A stretch of 64,000 nt of DNA, taken from Epithemia pelagica. Lineage: Eukaryota; Bacillariophyta; Bacillariophyceae; Surirellales; Surirellaceae. The DNA is taken from positions 620,001-684,000 of the forward strand of contig OX337232.1 of NCBI GenBank assembly GCA_946965045.2, read 5' to 3'. Position numbers and translations under genes: made by a program. Under the pieces are notes generated by a model, which saw only the letters and a program-made list of their open reading frames with translations, did no database searches and was not told the DNA's origin. Positions 21,044-32,700 of this stretch are shown piece after piece. How positions within the stretch are numbered: position 1 is the first letter of the stretch; every line of letters begins with the position of its first letter.

Positions 21044-21913
21044 GTACGTACCGGAGAGAGAGCACGTGTGCCTGTGTTTTGTTGAGCCTCTGGTGCCACT
21101 GGCTCTTATCAGTGGCAACTCTTTTGAATCGTGGGGAAGTAGAATGGGATATGGGTCGATTTCCTCTTTCTCTGACGGAAGAGAATCGGGATGAATTAAG
21201 AGAAAGAATTGATAAAAGGCGCAATGCAGCTGTTCGAATCATCCGTGAATTTGCTAGTCAGGAAACTGATTGGCTGTCCTGGGCCAAGCTTGATGAATTG
21301 AAGAACGATGAACCGAAGACAAGAAAGGAAGAGAACTCAAAACCGAGACATTTTGATTTCTCTTTTTTCTTTCCTTCGGTTCAACTTTATCTGTTTTGGT
21401 GTGGGTATCTCGTCACGAACTTTTTAGGCGCCTACACTACGGTCGTTGTTAGAGAAACGATTGGAAGGATATCGCTCCTCGCACGCCCGCCTGTTCCAAC
21501 CCATGGCATGATTGCGATATGAGCGGCCGCCGTTCAGCGACAACGAACAAGATGCCAATGTCGACGAACAAGAGGAAGTGGCCCTGGCACCACCCCCCAT
21601 TGCAATGGCCAATCCCCCCCCCCATTGCAATGGCCAATCCATCCTTAATTTCTTCTGTCTCACTCCGATGACAACCAGCTAGATGCTGTTCTTCTGTCTC
21701 ACTCCGATGACAACCAGCAAGGTGCTGTCGGGATCAGAGGGATCTGATATAAACATGTCTTCGAACACGCATTCAGTATATAGATTCTCTTTTGTCGCAT
21801 TTGTCAAAATATGAGACCGGATGATTCACCGACGGACACACATGCCGATCATTTTTTTTCATTCGCACTTGCATGGACCACACTAGAGCAAAGAGTACCC
21901 GTACCATTGAGTC

Positions 21914-22125
21914 GCCGAACATATTGAAGCTCTTCTTGACCATTATTATTGATCTCCGTGCCTTTAGAGCTCAAAAGGGACGTGAGTCCTTCCGCTTGTT
22001 TGTAGATGCAAGCTTCAGTCATTGCCTGGGTTGTTGCAGGCGAAAAAGCAACACGTATGCGGTTGATCTCTTTTCCGAGCCTCGTTACGTTTTGCTGGAG
22101 AACCGCAATCGATTTGTTAGCTGGA
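21914..22125 (-). pseudogene. Family X relic
   Basis: On the minus strand one frame reads NKSIAVLQQNVTRL, then EINRIRVAFSPATTQAMTEA, then CIYKQAEGLTSLLSSKG and NGQEELQYV. This lines up with the end of the coiled-coil repeats and the start of the conserved domain of the gene at 15559-16932. It ends abruptly after QYV, with no WSQVG, LFGGK or later motifs and no start. It is a truncated copy about 5 kb from the intact gene. Confidence 0.8.
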
Positions 22126-24061
22126 AGCGCAGAAGACGGAGAACGAAGCTAAGACGACAGACCATGACGAGAATGACGGGAGTGACGGGAATCTTTGGGT
22201 TGGATCTTTCTTGTCGTCGAACTGGCGAGAACCGGCATCCCACAAAGTGATACAAGGAGTGGCAAGACACTAAGCCATGAATGATCATGCACAATCATAA
22301 CCAACACAAGTTCCCTCAAGGAGCCCAAGCCGCTCCCATGGAAGGGCCACGACAGACCGAAATGACGTGAGCCCGCAAAAGCCGAACAAGAGGATGGAGA
22401 AGATGACGACGGAGGACAACACCAAAACCAACAAGAAGAGACGACTGGTACATTGGCAGGTGTTGACGGTAATTGGACGAGGAACAAGTCAAGTCGTGCT
22501 GTGCACACTAGACCAACCAATAGCTCTACGACCACTTCAGAGACGGCGGTCCAGAAGGAACCACAAGAGACCATACACCAACTTCTTATTTGTTTCAACG
22601 ACATGTGGAAGCACCCTACAACTTGTTCTCTGATCCAATGTTGCATCATGGCGAATCCTTCCGGCACGTTCTGACTATAACGGAAGTACTTATTAGTCGT
22701 TCTGACTTGATCCCAGGAGGGAGTAGTCACAGCACCGACTGGGGTGGCTGATCCATTTCGTAAACTCTTTACCACGTTTTTGACATGGCTACCGAAATGG
22801 CAGTCTCTTCGCAATCAATGTACTAATACCTTGGTGGTGTTCGCCGGTCGGATCATCTCGGTAGGTAGTACACGAATCCGTGCCGCCTTTTCTATGGACG
22901 TCTGCAGCAGTCACTGCATTGTCCATTGCACAAGACAATATTGTTGGGCAACATTCTGCTACTGAAACTGTTTGGGGTAGACTTTGGATACAACCCGTCA
23001 TCATCCAGCACGACGGGGTATAGCTGTGCTCCAGCGAAAGGTCGATAGCGACGTGACGATCCATCATGTGTCGTAGACCAATGTCCACACGGCTCGCATC
23101 AACATGGCTGAGCAAAGTCTTCTCCCTTTGCCCGGGAGTGTATAGAGTGTTCCCCAACCCTAGAAATAATACATGTCTCGCACAGATGGAAGTGTTCCCC
23201 AACATTGGGATCCAGCAGCGCCCATCTTTGATGACAGGGATTCACATGTGAGAATGACCAAGGTCTTGAGTGCGTTTTGCCGTGCATCGACTCACGAACT
23301 TTGATCGCGGATAGTTACATTCCCATTTCAACTCGTCCAGCATGTACTCGAACATGCGTGAAGATGACTGCTCAACCATGCCGCTGACAGTGGCGTATCT
23401 CAATAGCGAGAGAAAGATTGGATTGGGAAAGCTGGGCCTCCCATGCAGCTAAATTATGGTTCCCATGACTAATGTCGAAGCGCCATTGAAACTCTCCGGG
23501 TAGATCACCCGGTTTTCACTTTTTAGCTATAGCTTCTCCACTGTAGCTTGGTTCCTTCAACCACGAACTGAAACCAGACCCTTTCTTTCGGCACCACAGA
23601 CACACACCAAAGTATGGTTTCGTACCGTTCTCGACCTTGTACTCATCCTTGCTCACGGTGTCCATCTAGAGAATGTTGATGATTCTTTCATGCGTCCCTT
23701 TTTCCAAAGAGGATATCTCGGCGCTGTGGCGTCGACCACTTATGTATATTTATTTTTGTCGCGTTTTCAGAAAAGCTCCGTGTTCCTTGTCTGACTTGAC
23801 GGACATGGCGCCATTTCACGGAGCCATCGGACCCAGACGTGTGTTCAAAAAGGAGGATGAGAGGAGGAGTCCCGTACCACTCTGTATCTCTGCGGTACTA
23901 GAAACTCACAGAATCACCCCGCTAGGGCGTGCCACAAGCCAGATCCTTCGCAAAGACAACAACCACCTTGTCAAAAAAATCAGGAACTGTTGCCAATGCC
24001 ATGAGGTCCTCCCACGAAAACACCACCACCACTCCGAACGCGTCGTCATCGGACGTGCAAA

Positions 24062-24265
24062 AACTACAGGTATGTCATTCATGAAAAGGAAACTGACAAA
24101 TGGTTCTATCCTGCGTCGGTGGAAGGTGAAAGCGGATTCAGTCCCTTCTTCCTGCAGAACCTGGCGGAAATTGAAAAAAGGAAGCCGCAGCCGCGAGAAC
24201 TTGACAATCATAGGGAATGGATCTTCACCTTGCTGTCCAACACCTTTCCCAAGCTTTCTCTCTGA
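24062..24265 (+). other. Unassigned coding-like fragment
   Basis: One frame reads NYRYVIHEKETDKWFYPAS, GESGFSPFFLQNLAEIEKRK and REWIFTLLSNTFPKLSL before a TGA. The residue mix looks like real protein rather than a shadow frame, but no start or domain is visible. It may be the last exon of a degraded gene, or a functional gene whose upstream exons I cannot place. Confidence 0.3.
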
Positions 24266-25080
24266 CCAGACCTTTGTCTTGCTGCATTTGATACAGAATG
24301 AAATGTTCAAATGCATGGCCAAATCAAAACAGTCCACGAAGGCCGGCAAAGAGGCTCACCATTCCATCGACAAGTCCATGAAAGCGGGTGCAGACGCTCA
24401 CCAATCGGTCGCCACGGCGTTCGTGCTGTCATCAGCATTTTTCGGGGCCTCCATTGTCTTAGGTCGCCGCTAAGTATCTACAAGTGAGAGACGGGACTGG
24501 AGATTCCACATGGATTCGGGAATGTCGTCGGCTGGATTGGAAACAGTCGACGTTCACAAACCCATGTACAACATGATTGGTCACACCGGCAACTACTCTA
24601 TCGGCATTGGACAACAGAGGAAACTCTGATCCCTTTGATGATAGTGGGAATGTTTGTATTCGACTGAGTTGGACTCCGTCGACGTACACACAGTTTGCTT
24701 CAAGAAGATGTGATTTGCAATACTTCTCCAGCTGGTTGGAACCTTGTAGAATATAAGCCCTCCAGTGTAGGATATCTTCTATCATGTGTCTGTAGGAGTG
24801 ATCAAAATGGATGACAGATTGTTGGTAAACAAGTTCTATCGATGCCATTACCCTCGTCGCGTCGTCCTCCAGGAACAACTCTTAACCATTGTGGACTACA
24901 TGCTGATATGGGCCACATGATGGATTGCTTCCGGTCAATCGTTTTATTGTGCTCGTCGATGACAGGAGGCCACTGTGGTGCGCAAGGAATCCGTTCCATC
25001 TGTTGACGCTTGCTGTGATTAAATTGTGGAATTGCGTTGATGGGCTGTTCACGGAGTGTCGACAACGACATGGAACGTGA

Positions 25081-26433
25081 CTATCGGACAGATTTCGGTG
25101 ACTCTTTTCCATGATGGGGCCTCTTTCGAACTCGACCTGTGGTAGAATTGTTGGTTTTGCGTTTCGTATCATGCGTTTGATGAAATAATGAATATGACCA
25201 TTCTAGCACTTCAATAGAATCTTGTCCGTCTCCTCCCACCACCATAGCAAGCTCCTTGTTGCTGTTGTTGTTGCTGCTGTTGGCCGAGTCGTCGTTATTT
25301 GCTCCTTTCCCAGTTCTTGTTACAACCGACAGAGTGGGACGCCATCGGGCCATGTTTAGACCAGCCACACGAACCACACCCTGTCCCATTCCACGGGTTT
25401 GGATGAGTTCGACGGATGGCAAATCGTTGTAATATGCATCCCATCCACCCACCACAAGAATACATCCATCTCCCACAGCTGCGACAGCATGTCCTTCTCG
25501 TCCCACACGGAGCGATAGATTGGGGTGAAGCGTCCATACGGAGTTGGGGGCAAAGAAGGACGACGTGGCGGCCATGTTGGTGGTGGTGTCGTCTCGTCCA
25601 AGGCGGGGACGAGGAGGAGACTGTTTGTTTGGCACAACCAGAAGTCTAGGATTTTTGTGCAAGTCAATGGATTCCACCGAATACAGTGTAATGTCTGTTC
25701 CATGGTAACAATCCGTTCCACCCACCACCCAGAGGGTTGTCTCATTGACCAGACAGGCTCCACAAATTCGTCGTGCGACCTTCATGGAGGGTCCGGCATT
25801 CGTGACCACGACCGAGTGCACAGTGTCGATAATATCCAGAGTGGCCAGCGCCTTGACATCTGGTGTTTCATAAACCGTATCGTCACGACCTCCCAAAAGA
25901 ACCAGAAACCGATTGCGTACCATCACTGAGGCCGATCCACTGCGTCCATGTGACAATTGATAAGGCATGGTTTGCCATGTTGCCCTTGTTGATGCTTTTG
26001 TTCTTGTTCTTGTTGTTGTTCTTGTTGTTGATGATGCTGCTGATAGCGCACGAGGATTGGTCTGCTGAGCCGAAAAGGCGGTAATGGGAATCCGTTCCAC
26101 GGATCGAGTGTCTTCCCCTCCCATGGCATAGACAAAGCCATTACAAACTTGCGCACAATGATCGGCTCGTGCCATGGTCATGATGGGTCCTTCCCACCAT
26201 TCTCCAGAATGATTCTTGGAATGGGATGAATGATAAACGAGAACAGATGCTTGACGAGCGCTGTTCGCGTCGTACCCTCCCAACACCACCAGAGTGCCAT
26301 CAAACAAGGAGACAGTCGCATGCGAGTATCGTGGTCCCTGAGGCAACTTGCGGGGATGGCTGTCCAGCAGTTGCCAGGTGGCAGACGCCAAGGATGATGC
26401 TGATAGGCCATTGTTCTTGGTGTTCTTGTTCAT
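25081..26433 (-). CDS. Kelch-repeat propeller protein
   Basis: Single exon of 450 aa from the ATG at 26433. Six kelch units are visible by their hydrophobic stretch plus GG: TLVVLGGYDA, GFVYAMGGED, RFLVLLGGRDD, TLWVVGGTD, CILVVGGWDA and LAMVVGGDG, spaced 50-75 residues apart. Typical companions are YSHATVSLFDG, ADHCAQVCNG and REGHAVAAVGDG. Six blades suggest a complete beta-propeller, normally a protein-protein interaction platform. There is no F-box, BTB or other partner domain and no signal peptide, so a cytosolic or nuclear adaptor is the simplest reading. A Thr/Arg-rich insertion separates blades 2 and 3 (encoded near 25965-26035), and the C-terminus is basic (GRVRKRPHHGKESPK). A CT dinucleotide microsatellite lies just upstream at 26462-26489. 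The partner is unknown. Confidence 0.87.
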   Translation of the reverse strand: MNKNTKNNGLSASSLASATWQLLDSHPRKLPQGPRYSHATVSLFDGTLVVLGGYDANSARQASVLVYHSSHSKNHSGEWWEGPIMTMARADHCAQVCNGFVYAMGGEDTRSVERIPITAFSAQQTNPRALSAASSTTRTTTRTRTKASTRATWQTMPYQLSHGRSGSASVMVRNRFLVLLGGRDDTVYETPDVKALATLDIIDTVHSVVVTNAGPSMKVARRICGACLVNETTLWVVGGTDCYHGTDITLYSVESIDLHKNPRLLVVPNKQSPPRPRLGRDDTTTNMAATSSFFAPNSVWTLHPNLSLRVGREGHAVAAVGDGCILVVGGWDAYYNDLPSVELIQTRGMGQGVVRVAGLNMARWRPTLSVVTRTGKGANNDDSANSSNNNSNKELAMVVGGDGQDSIEVLEWSYSLFHQTHDTKRKTNNSTTGRVRKRPHHGKESPKSVR

Positions 26434-26461
26434 GTTTCTGCTCTTGTGGTTTCAAACAAGA

Positions 26462-26489
26462 GCTCTCTCTCTCTCTCTCTCTCTCTCGG
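26462..26489. repeat. CT/GA dinucleotide microsatellite
   Basis: About 13 uninterrupted CT units, 30 bp upstream of the kelch gene start codon on the minus strand, so probably in its 5' UTR or promoter as a GA tract. Confidence 0.9.
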
Positions 26490-26923
26490 GGAACAGCACG
26501 GTCGTTCGAGTCTCCCAGTCGCGCACCTCGCTCGTGGTGTCCTGTCCGGAAGCGCGACCGTGGACCAACGAGGTATTTCGAATTTCGATCCATGACATAT
26601 GCTATGCCAAGACAAGGATGTCATGGTTTGAAACCATCAGGCAGGCACTTCCCTGCTGCCACGCAGGAGAACAGCACGCCAGAGGAATTATCGCAACAAG
26701 CTGTTCGTTTGGCCACGACTGGGTCCATGTATTTCTTTGTCTGGAATGGTGTACCCTCTTGGCATGGACTCACTTCTCTCTTTCTCCGTAGATTGATCAG
26801 ATGGCATTATTCATTGTCGACCTCACTATGTTTCGGGTCAGATGGTGGCTTGGTATACTATGATGAAGGAAGCCTGACTTCTTTTGGGGGTCGTAGAGTA
26901 CGGATGCAAGGAAGGAACCATGG

Positions 26924-27760
26924 TTAACGAGGCGGTCGTTTCCGACGCGGTTGCTGTTTTTTGTGGGGAGTACTCGCCGTGCCGGATCTCGTCGCAATGG
27001 TAGTAGTTTGATTCGTGTGCATGGCTGCCGAGTCTCCGCCGCCGGCTGTCAACCAAGCAGTCGTAGTACTGCTACTACGCAAGACCGGTGCCAATCCTCC
27101 ATGCAAGTCCAAAAAGGTATTCCACAATTGAGCCGCATCCGTGTTGCCCGCAAGCCATTGCAAAAAGAGAGGATTGCCCTTGCATTCTTCCACCAATTCC
27201 CCCGATAAGCCCAATTGCGTTTCACAGGCTCGGCAAAACTCCTCTTCCACAGACGACGACGACGACGACGACGAACCATCAGTTCGGTCCTTGCAAGTCC
27301 ACCACGAATCATTTTCCAGTTCCGTCACGTGTTGTTGCAAGAGTTCATAGGCCTCCACCAATTCCACAAACTTTTGATTGGTAGTCTTGTTGTCGTTGGG
27401 CGTGGTGCTCTTGTTGGTGTTGTTACTATTTGGATTGGCATGTCGTTGTGCATCGGGATGGCATGTTTTGGCGGCTTGGTAATAGGCATAGCGCAACTCT
27501 TTGAACGAAGTGGGAGGCTGTGTCAAGCCCAACAACCGGTGAGCCGCTGTCATGCTACTGTTGCTGTTGCTGGACGTGCTCCCGGTGGCAATGCCTCGTG
27601 AAATGGCCATGGTGGTGGGGGTAGTAGGACCGTGTTGGAACCAGCAGCACCCGCCACTCCCGTGGTTGGTGGATACCAAGACCATGGGAGGAATGGCAAG
27701 GCTGTGAAGCTTGCATCCAACATGACATGCCATGACACTGGATCGTCCCAGGAGCGACAT
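26924..27760 (-). CDS. J-domain (DnaJ-like) protein
   Basis: Single exon of 278 aa. The ATG at 27760 (context ACCATG) is the first ATG of the open frame; the frame extends upstream only through non-ATG codons. The J-domain occupies about residues 70-140: AHRLLGLTQPPTSFKELRYA, YYQAAKTCHPDAQ with the essential HPD triad, an Asn/Thr-rich insert, then FVELVEAYELLQ for helix IV. No G/F-rich, Zn-finger or substrate domain follows, so it is a class C (type III) J-protein, an Hsp70 co-chaperone. The N-terminal about 60 residues lack acidic residues and contain Ser, Arg and small residues, compatible with mitochondrial import, which is inference. The C-terminal half has a conserved-looking stretch (EEFCRACETQLGLSGELVEE) and a basic end (KKQQPRRKRPPR). 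Confidence 0.8.
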   Translation of the reverse strand: MSLLGRSSVMACHVGCKLHSLAIPPMVLVSTNHGSGGCCWFQHGPTTPTTMAISRGIATGSTSSNSNSSMTAAHRLLGLTQPPTSFKELRYAYYQAAKTCHPDAQRHANPNSNNTNKSTTPNDNKTTNQKFVELVEAYELLQQHVTELENDSWWTCKDRTDGSSSSSSSSVEEEFCRACETQLGLSGELVEECKGNPLFLQWLAGNTDAAQLWNTFLDLHGGLAPVLRSSSTTTAWLTAGGGDSAAMHTNQTTTIATRSGTASTPHKKQQPRRKRPPR

Positions 27761-29056
27761 GGTCAAAGTGTCGTATCTGGATTGGAATGGATGCCGATCG
27801 AACGCAACGGACTGTTGTATTAGTGCTCTAGTGAAGTTAAAAATCGGCAATGCTCTCGAAACAAACAACAGAACCAACAATCGGTTGAATCAAGGCAGTC
27901 CACTTCTTATCGCGTCATGGTCGATCTATATTTAAGTGGCTGTCAGAAGATCGAGACCATGGTGTCGCGGTGTGAGTCACACGCACTGTCATCCCCAATA
28001 TTTGGGTCCTTAGCGGATGTATCAGTATCAAAGCTATAATGTCTCAACAGTTTGAAAATATGGCGCTAGGACGTAGATACTACCCCCTCATTTTTCTGCA
28101 TTCTGGGCAGACAACTCCATCCTCCACCTCCATGCCCCTTCTGACCCATACTGTCACTTCTCGCTTGTTGGTTCTGTGTATGTTCTCTGCAACACACAAA
28201 GTTTGGGCACAGGACGAACCATAAGAACGACGACACTCTCCCCAAACAATCCATCAGGATCTGCAGTCCCAGGCCTGTTTCTGTGTGACGGGTCGTTATT
28301 GTTGTGGATGAGTGCTACTCCTGGCAAAACTTGTCGTGATCGTCGTCGTTGTCGTTTTTTCCTGGTGGTTGGTGCACGGTCTCAGTGATTGTTCGTCAAC
28401 AACCATGCACCACATAATATTTCTTCTCCTGTTTGGTTTTGTCCGTCGTAGATGTTTTGAAGTCGAGTCGGTACCAATGATTTATTTCAGTGACTTTTGG
28501 TGGGATCAATGTCGCATCAAAGGGATTCCCAAACTCAAACAGAGTACAGTCGGCACGCTGGGACCTGAAGTCTTGGCCGACCGTTCATCCCTACCATTGT
28601 CGGGAACACAAGCTTTCGAGCGGGAGGAGTACCTACTTAACTACTAGGAGTACTAGAGGAATCCTACAATACGGCTAGGTAGAGCTTTCCAAAGGTAGCT
28701 CACCCAATGTGCGACTGAAACGCAACGCCGGGTGCACTCCGACTTGCCGTTGGTCAGACGGTTTGAATGAATCTGTGTACTGTAAATACACATAAGCTAC
28801 CTACTCGTAACCGGTCAAGACCAAACTGGTGTATATTACATTGAGTGATAACAACCCCCATATAGCGTCCTTATGAGCCGTTGGTTTGTTACTTATGATG
28901 CGCTGCAAGCAGGCCTGCCCACTACTCCGATTCAAATACTTCAAACTTCAAACCCGCGTTCCGCATTCAATCCACACATTGACACGCGGGGATCGACCCA
29001 GCGAACACATCCTGCAGGTTGGAGCGGTCTGTGTTATCGCGAGGTCGTCACAGTAG
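27761..29056. other. Intergenic region between J-domain gene and retroelement
   Basis: About 1.3 kb. Short open frames on the plus strand (28039-28224, 28312-28647) have no recognisable features and are not called. No terminal repeat of the retroelement could be recognised on this side. Confidence 0.45.
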
Positions 29057-29719
29057 CTAGTAGGAGAGAGTGCTAGGATGTAGACACGCACTTTTGCCGA
29101 AAGGCCCAGAAGGAACCAAGATGCAAATGTTGCCTATCGTCAGCAACTTCGTTTTTCCACGTTGTTTTACTGTGGAGTACTCGCAACTCCGCATCGCAAA
29201 AAAATATCCGGCGAGGGCGAGGTCAGCAATGCAAGCCTCAAAGGTTGACAGGTCAATGTCGCCATGGGTTCTTGTGGCGTACTCCCACATGAATCGAAGG
29301 TGGCGTGGAGTGATCGCTTTTTGTCGTTTCTCGTCAGGGTCGATTTGAGCCCAAGCTTTTTTAAGGGACTCGATTATGGGGTGATACCGGTTGCATCCCG
29401 GGACGTGGCAGGGGCTTGGCCGGTCGTTATACCGGAAGCGCGATGCCACGTCGCTAAGGGCCTTCTCGAGAGTTGACGCTCGAAGAGGGTCCGTAGCCCC
29501 TCTTGTGAAAGCTCCATCTCGGAGTCTCTGCAAGAAGGTGCCGACGATCTGCGATCTCGTTCGAACGGTCTTGATGCCGTCCAAAAAGGGGTCGTCTCGA
29601 AGTCGGAAGAGGTCGAGGTGTTGGAGCCATCGACGCCAAGTCCTGTCGATGGCTTCGTTGGACGATTCGACGCGTCCAAAGAAAATTCTTGCAGCAGCGG
29701 TGCGACGGATGAGATCCAT
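29057..29719 (-). pseudogene. Tyrosine recombinase of DIRS-like element, C-terminally truncated
   Basis: 220 codons from the ATG at 29719, overlapping the 3' end of the RT-RNase H frame by about 346 nt in another frame, as is usual in DIRS elements. It shows an N-terminal helical core-binding part (EAIDRTWRRWLQHLDLFRLR) and, near the end, DLALAGYFFAMRSCEYSTV, which fits the box I region carrying the first catalytic Arg. The HxxR and Tyr nucleophile boxes are missing: after KTKLLTIGNI the frame runs into unrelated sequence and stops. It would be inactive alone. Confidence 0.68.
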
Positions 29720-32700
29720 GACTGCACTTCGCTGGGTAGGGGGCAAATCCGGAAGTTCTTCGGAATCTGTGAAGTATATAAATCGTGGATACGCTGGGTT
29801 AGAGTTTCATCACAACAATCAAACGTTCGCGATAAAAGGTCAGTAACCACGTTTGTTGTCCCTGGTATGTGCTCAGGATGGAGCAGAAAGTTGTACTCCA
29901 GCACTAACTCTGTCAGTTTTGCTGATACCCTTTGGTGGTTGGGTTTGTTGGACCCGAAGGATGACTTGTGCATCCATCCAGTCGCTGAGCTGCTGTCCGA
30001 AAGTCCCAGGACACATGATTCGGATGTGATGGCGCCGTCGCAACAATCAACCCAGATCGTGACGACCTGGCAAACGAACTCGAATAGGTTGTTCGAGAGT
30101 TTCAGGTCTGGGTCTTGGCCCAGTTCGTCTTGTTCCATTTCGGATTGGTTGGCCGCGAGGGCGTAGATCTCGGGGTCTAATGGCACGTGCCAAGCTTTCC
30201 CGGTACGTACAGAGAATCCGCCCATGCCGTATGGGCAAGAGTCCGCTAGCACGACATTTGTTGGGCAGCGACATGTGAGAAGGTTCAGACTCACTCCTTT
30301 GTGTGCTTTTTCTAAAAGTTTGGACCAAATGCGAAGGTCTTGTTTGATAGCTTTTGGGATCTTGTATCGGAACCAAGGTTTCGGGCGGTCTTGGTTCTGA
30401 GCCGAAGGAGTATCACGAGTTTCTTTGTTCTGCCGTCGTGCTTGGCCGTGTTTAGCTCGGTGTTTCTTGAGGATGTGTTCTTTCAGCTCCTGTGTTCGCT
30501 TCGTGTGGTAAAGAGCCAAGGGGATGCCTTTACAGGCATGAATCATCTTCCCCAACATCGACTCAAGTTCTTTAAACGTGACATAAACCCGTTTCGGGTC
30601 AATCCACTCTCCGATTTCTCGCGACCAGCATGTAAACTTGTCGAATGGAAGTCGCATCAACAATCTACGAGTGTCGATTATCCATCCGAGGACTCGCATT
30701 TCTTCGGATGGGGCTCCTTCCGCTTTCATTTTGTCTTCGGCCAAAATATCATTGCGGTCGATCGGTTCGTCTGGTCTTGATGGTCGGACAAGAAGGTGAA
30801 GGACCAGTGGGACAATTCCCGGTGCTCGATTGATGTGCTCCGGACAATCCACAAACAATTGAATCATATCATCGATATACACGTCGTGGTATCCTTGTGG
30901 TCGTGGTTCTACATCCACCGCCATCGGTTGGCCGGCGTGGAACGGAATAGAGTCGTCAAGTCGTTGGACGTCACCCATCATGTCCTGGAGTGGTGAACGA
31001 ACTTTCGAAGGCTCCCACTCGTCCAAATCCGCAACATCGTTGCAGAGGTCGCAGGATGCCTCCGAAAAAACGCTGAACATCGCAGGATGTGGGCGGCCGC
31101 CGAAGGTGAGTCGAGTGAGGAGATTTGCAAATTCTCCACTCACATCCGTTGTGATTGTGTTTGCCACCAGGATACCGTCGCCGTTGATGCGACGGTATGC
31201 GGATCCCCAGTCGAACTTGCAAACAAGGATGCGCTTGTCTGGAAATTTTAGTCTCAACGCGACAATCTGGTGGATGATCCTATCGAGACACCACCCGAAA
31301 ACCAAATCAATCAACTCATCGACTAAGTCGTTGAGAGACGGTGCAAAGCCGAGGGAGAAGGACTGATCATGGGCTAAGCGGTCCTTGATCACAATGTTGC
31401 CATGCTCATCAATACCGGCGTGTTGAGCAACACCGAGTGGTCCGGCTCGGCCTTGTTGGATCTGGCGAGCGCAGTCGAAGGAAATGGGAAAGGAGTATCC
31501 AAATTTTGTATCCTTTTTACACACCTTGATCAAAGCTTCCGGACGTTTTCGGGCTGAAGCGTGATTGCCGTATGCGAGAATCGCATCATTCTCGAACTGA
31601 CGATTTATATCTGGGGGTAGTGGCTTGAAATCATAGCTGGCTCCATCGCGTAAGGTATCTCGAATCCGATTCCAGAATGGGTGATGACGAAGGAGCCGGG
31701 CGATGGAACTCAATGGACGAAATTCGGAACCGGGGCTGATTGTCGTGCCTGGGTAGGCATCAAAAAGTTTCTGGAGGTCGAAGTCGAATTGTTTGATCAA
31801 GTCCGAATTAAACTTCGCAGCTTTGGCAGATGTCTGGTGTTGGAATGGCGAAGGGAGTGGTGCTGGGACAACCTCCTCGCTGATGGCCAGAATAGTTTCG
31901 ATCTTGTGGGTATGGGTCGGTGTAGCTAGTGGTGGGCGCCGTATCTTATTCGTAAAGATTAGCGATGGGTCATTTGGTAGATAGTGGTTGTCTCCTTGAA
32001 AGTCAACAAGGGAGGGATTGTTGTGGTTGTTGGTAGAAAGATTTTGGGGGCAAACAGGGTCGGACTCACCTAACATAGATTCTCCGAGTTCGATCTCAGA
32101 TTCAAGTCTGGAAAGGTTCCTTTGGAGGGATTTCCCAGTCAAATCGGATGAGATGATGGGAGAAGGCGAGCCAAACGATCGCGGTTTACCAAAAGGAATT
32201 AGTTGGTCAGGCTTGGGGGTCAAGAGAACATCGCCTTGCTCGTGGTTCCGAATGGAAGCTTCTTCAATGTTCCGAATAAAATCTGCAGTTGCTGGTACGG
32301 TAGAAGGGTTCGTAGACGGAGCCAAGGATTGAGAACTCCGAGATTTATCCTGGGGGGAACGTAAGATTGGTTGGGTCGTGCAGTCAATCTTGGGGGAATG
32401 AGAATTCGCAACTGTCGATGCGGGCTTATATCGATCGAAAATTTTGGTCTTGAAACTCTTCTGGAAACGGACTGTCGGTTCAGAGGGGGCTGGCGACGGT
32501 CGTAAGATCTTTTCCTTCACATCAGAAGAAGAGATTCGGCGTTCATCAGAAAAGACTTGGGGAATCAACGGAGTCGGTGCTTTTGGAACTTGAAAAGGAA
32601 TATCACTCGGATCTGGAGGGATTGTAATTGGTTGTCTTCGTGTGATTGGTGGTGATGGAGGGTAGAGAGATGAGAAGTAAGAGGAACCGTTTTTTCTAGA

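Larger units (their letters stand above)
20414..25080. other. Gene-poor region with degenerate coding relics
   Basis: 4.7 kb with no intact gene that I can support. It holds a frameshifted MutL/PMS N-terminal fragment (20931-21043), a family X relic (21914-22125) and an unassigned coding-like stretch (24062-24265). Between them are patchy open frames such as 21120-21400 (plus) and 22149-22814, 22789-23205 and 24459-24878 (all minus). These look protein-like in parts (for example SLTEENRDELRERIDKRR near 21170) but lack starts or recognisable domains. Also present are two adjacent copies of CCCCCCATTGCAATGGCCAATC near 21595-21640 and of TTCTTCTGTCTCACTCCGATGACAACCAGC split over 21650-21720. This fits a graveyard of degraded genes. 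Confidence 0.5.

Noticed and set aside
22149-23205. Two overlapping minus-strand frames as possible transposase genes
   Set aside because: No catalytic DDE, zinc-finger or ATG-initiated domain could be recognised; kept only as part of the degenerate region.
28039-28647. Short plus-strand frames left of the retroelement as genes
   Set aside because: Each is under 115 codons, with no domain or compositional support.
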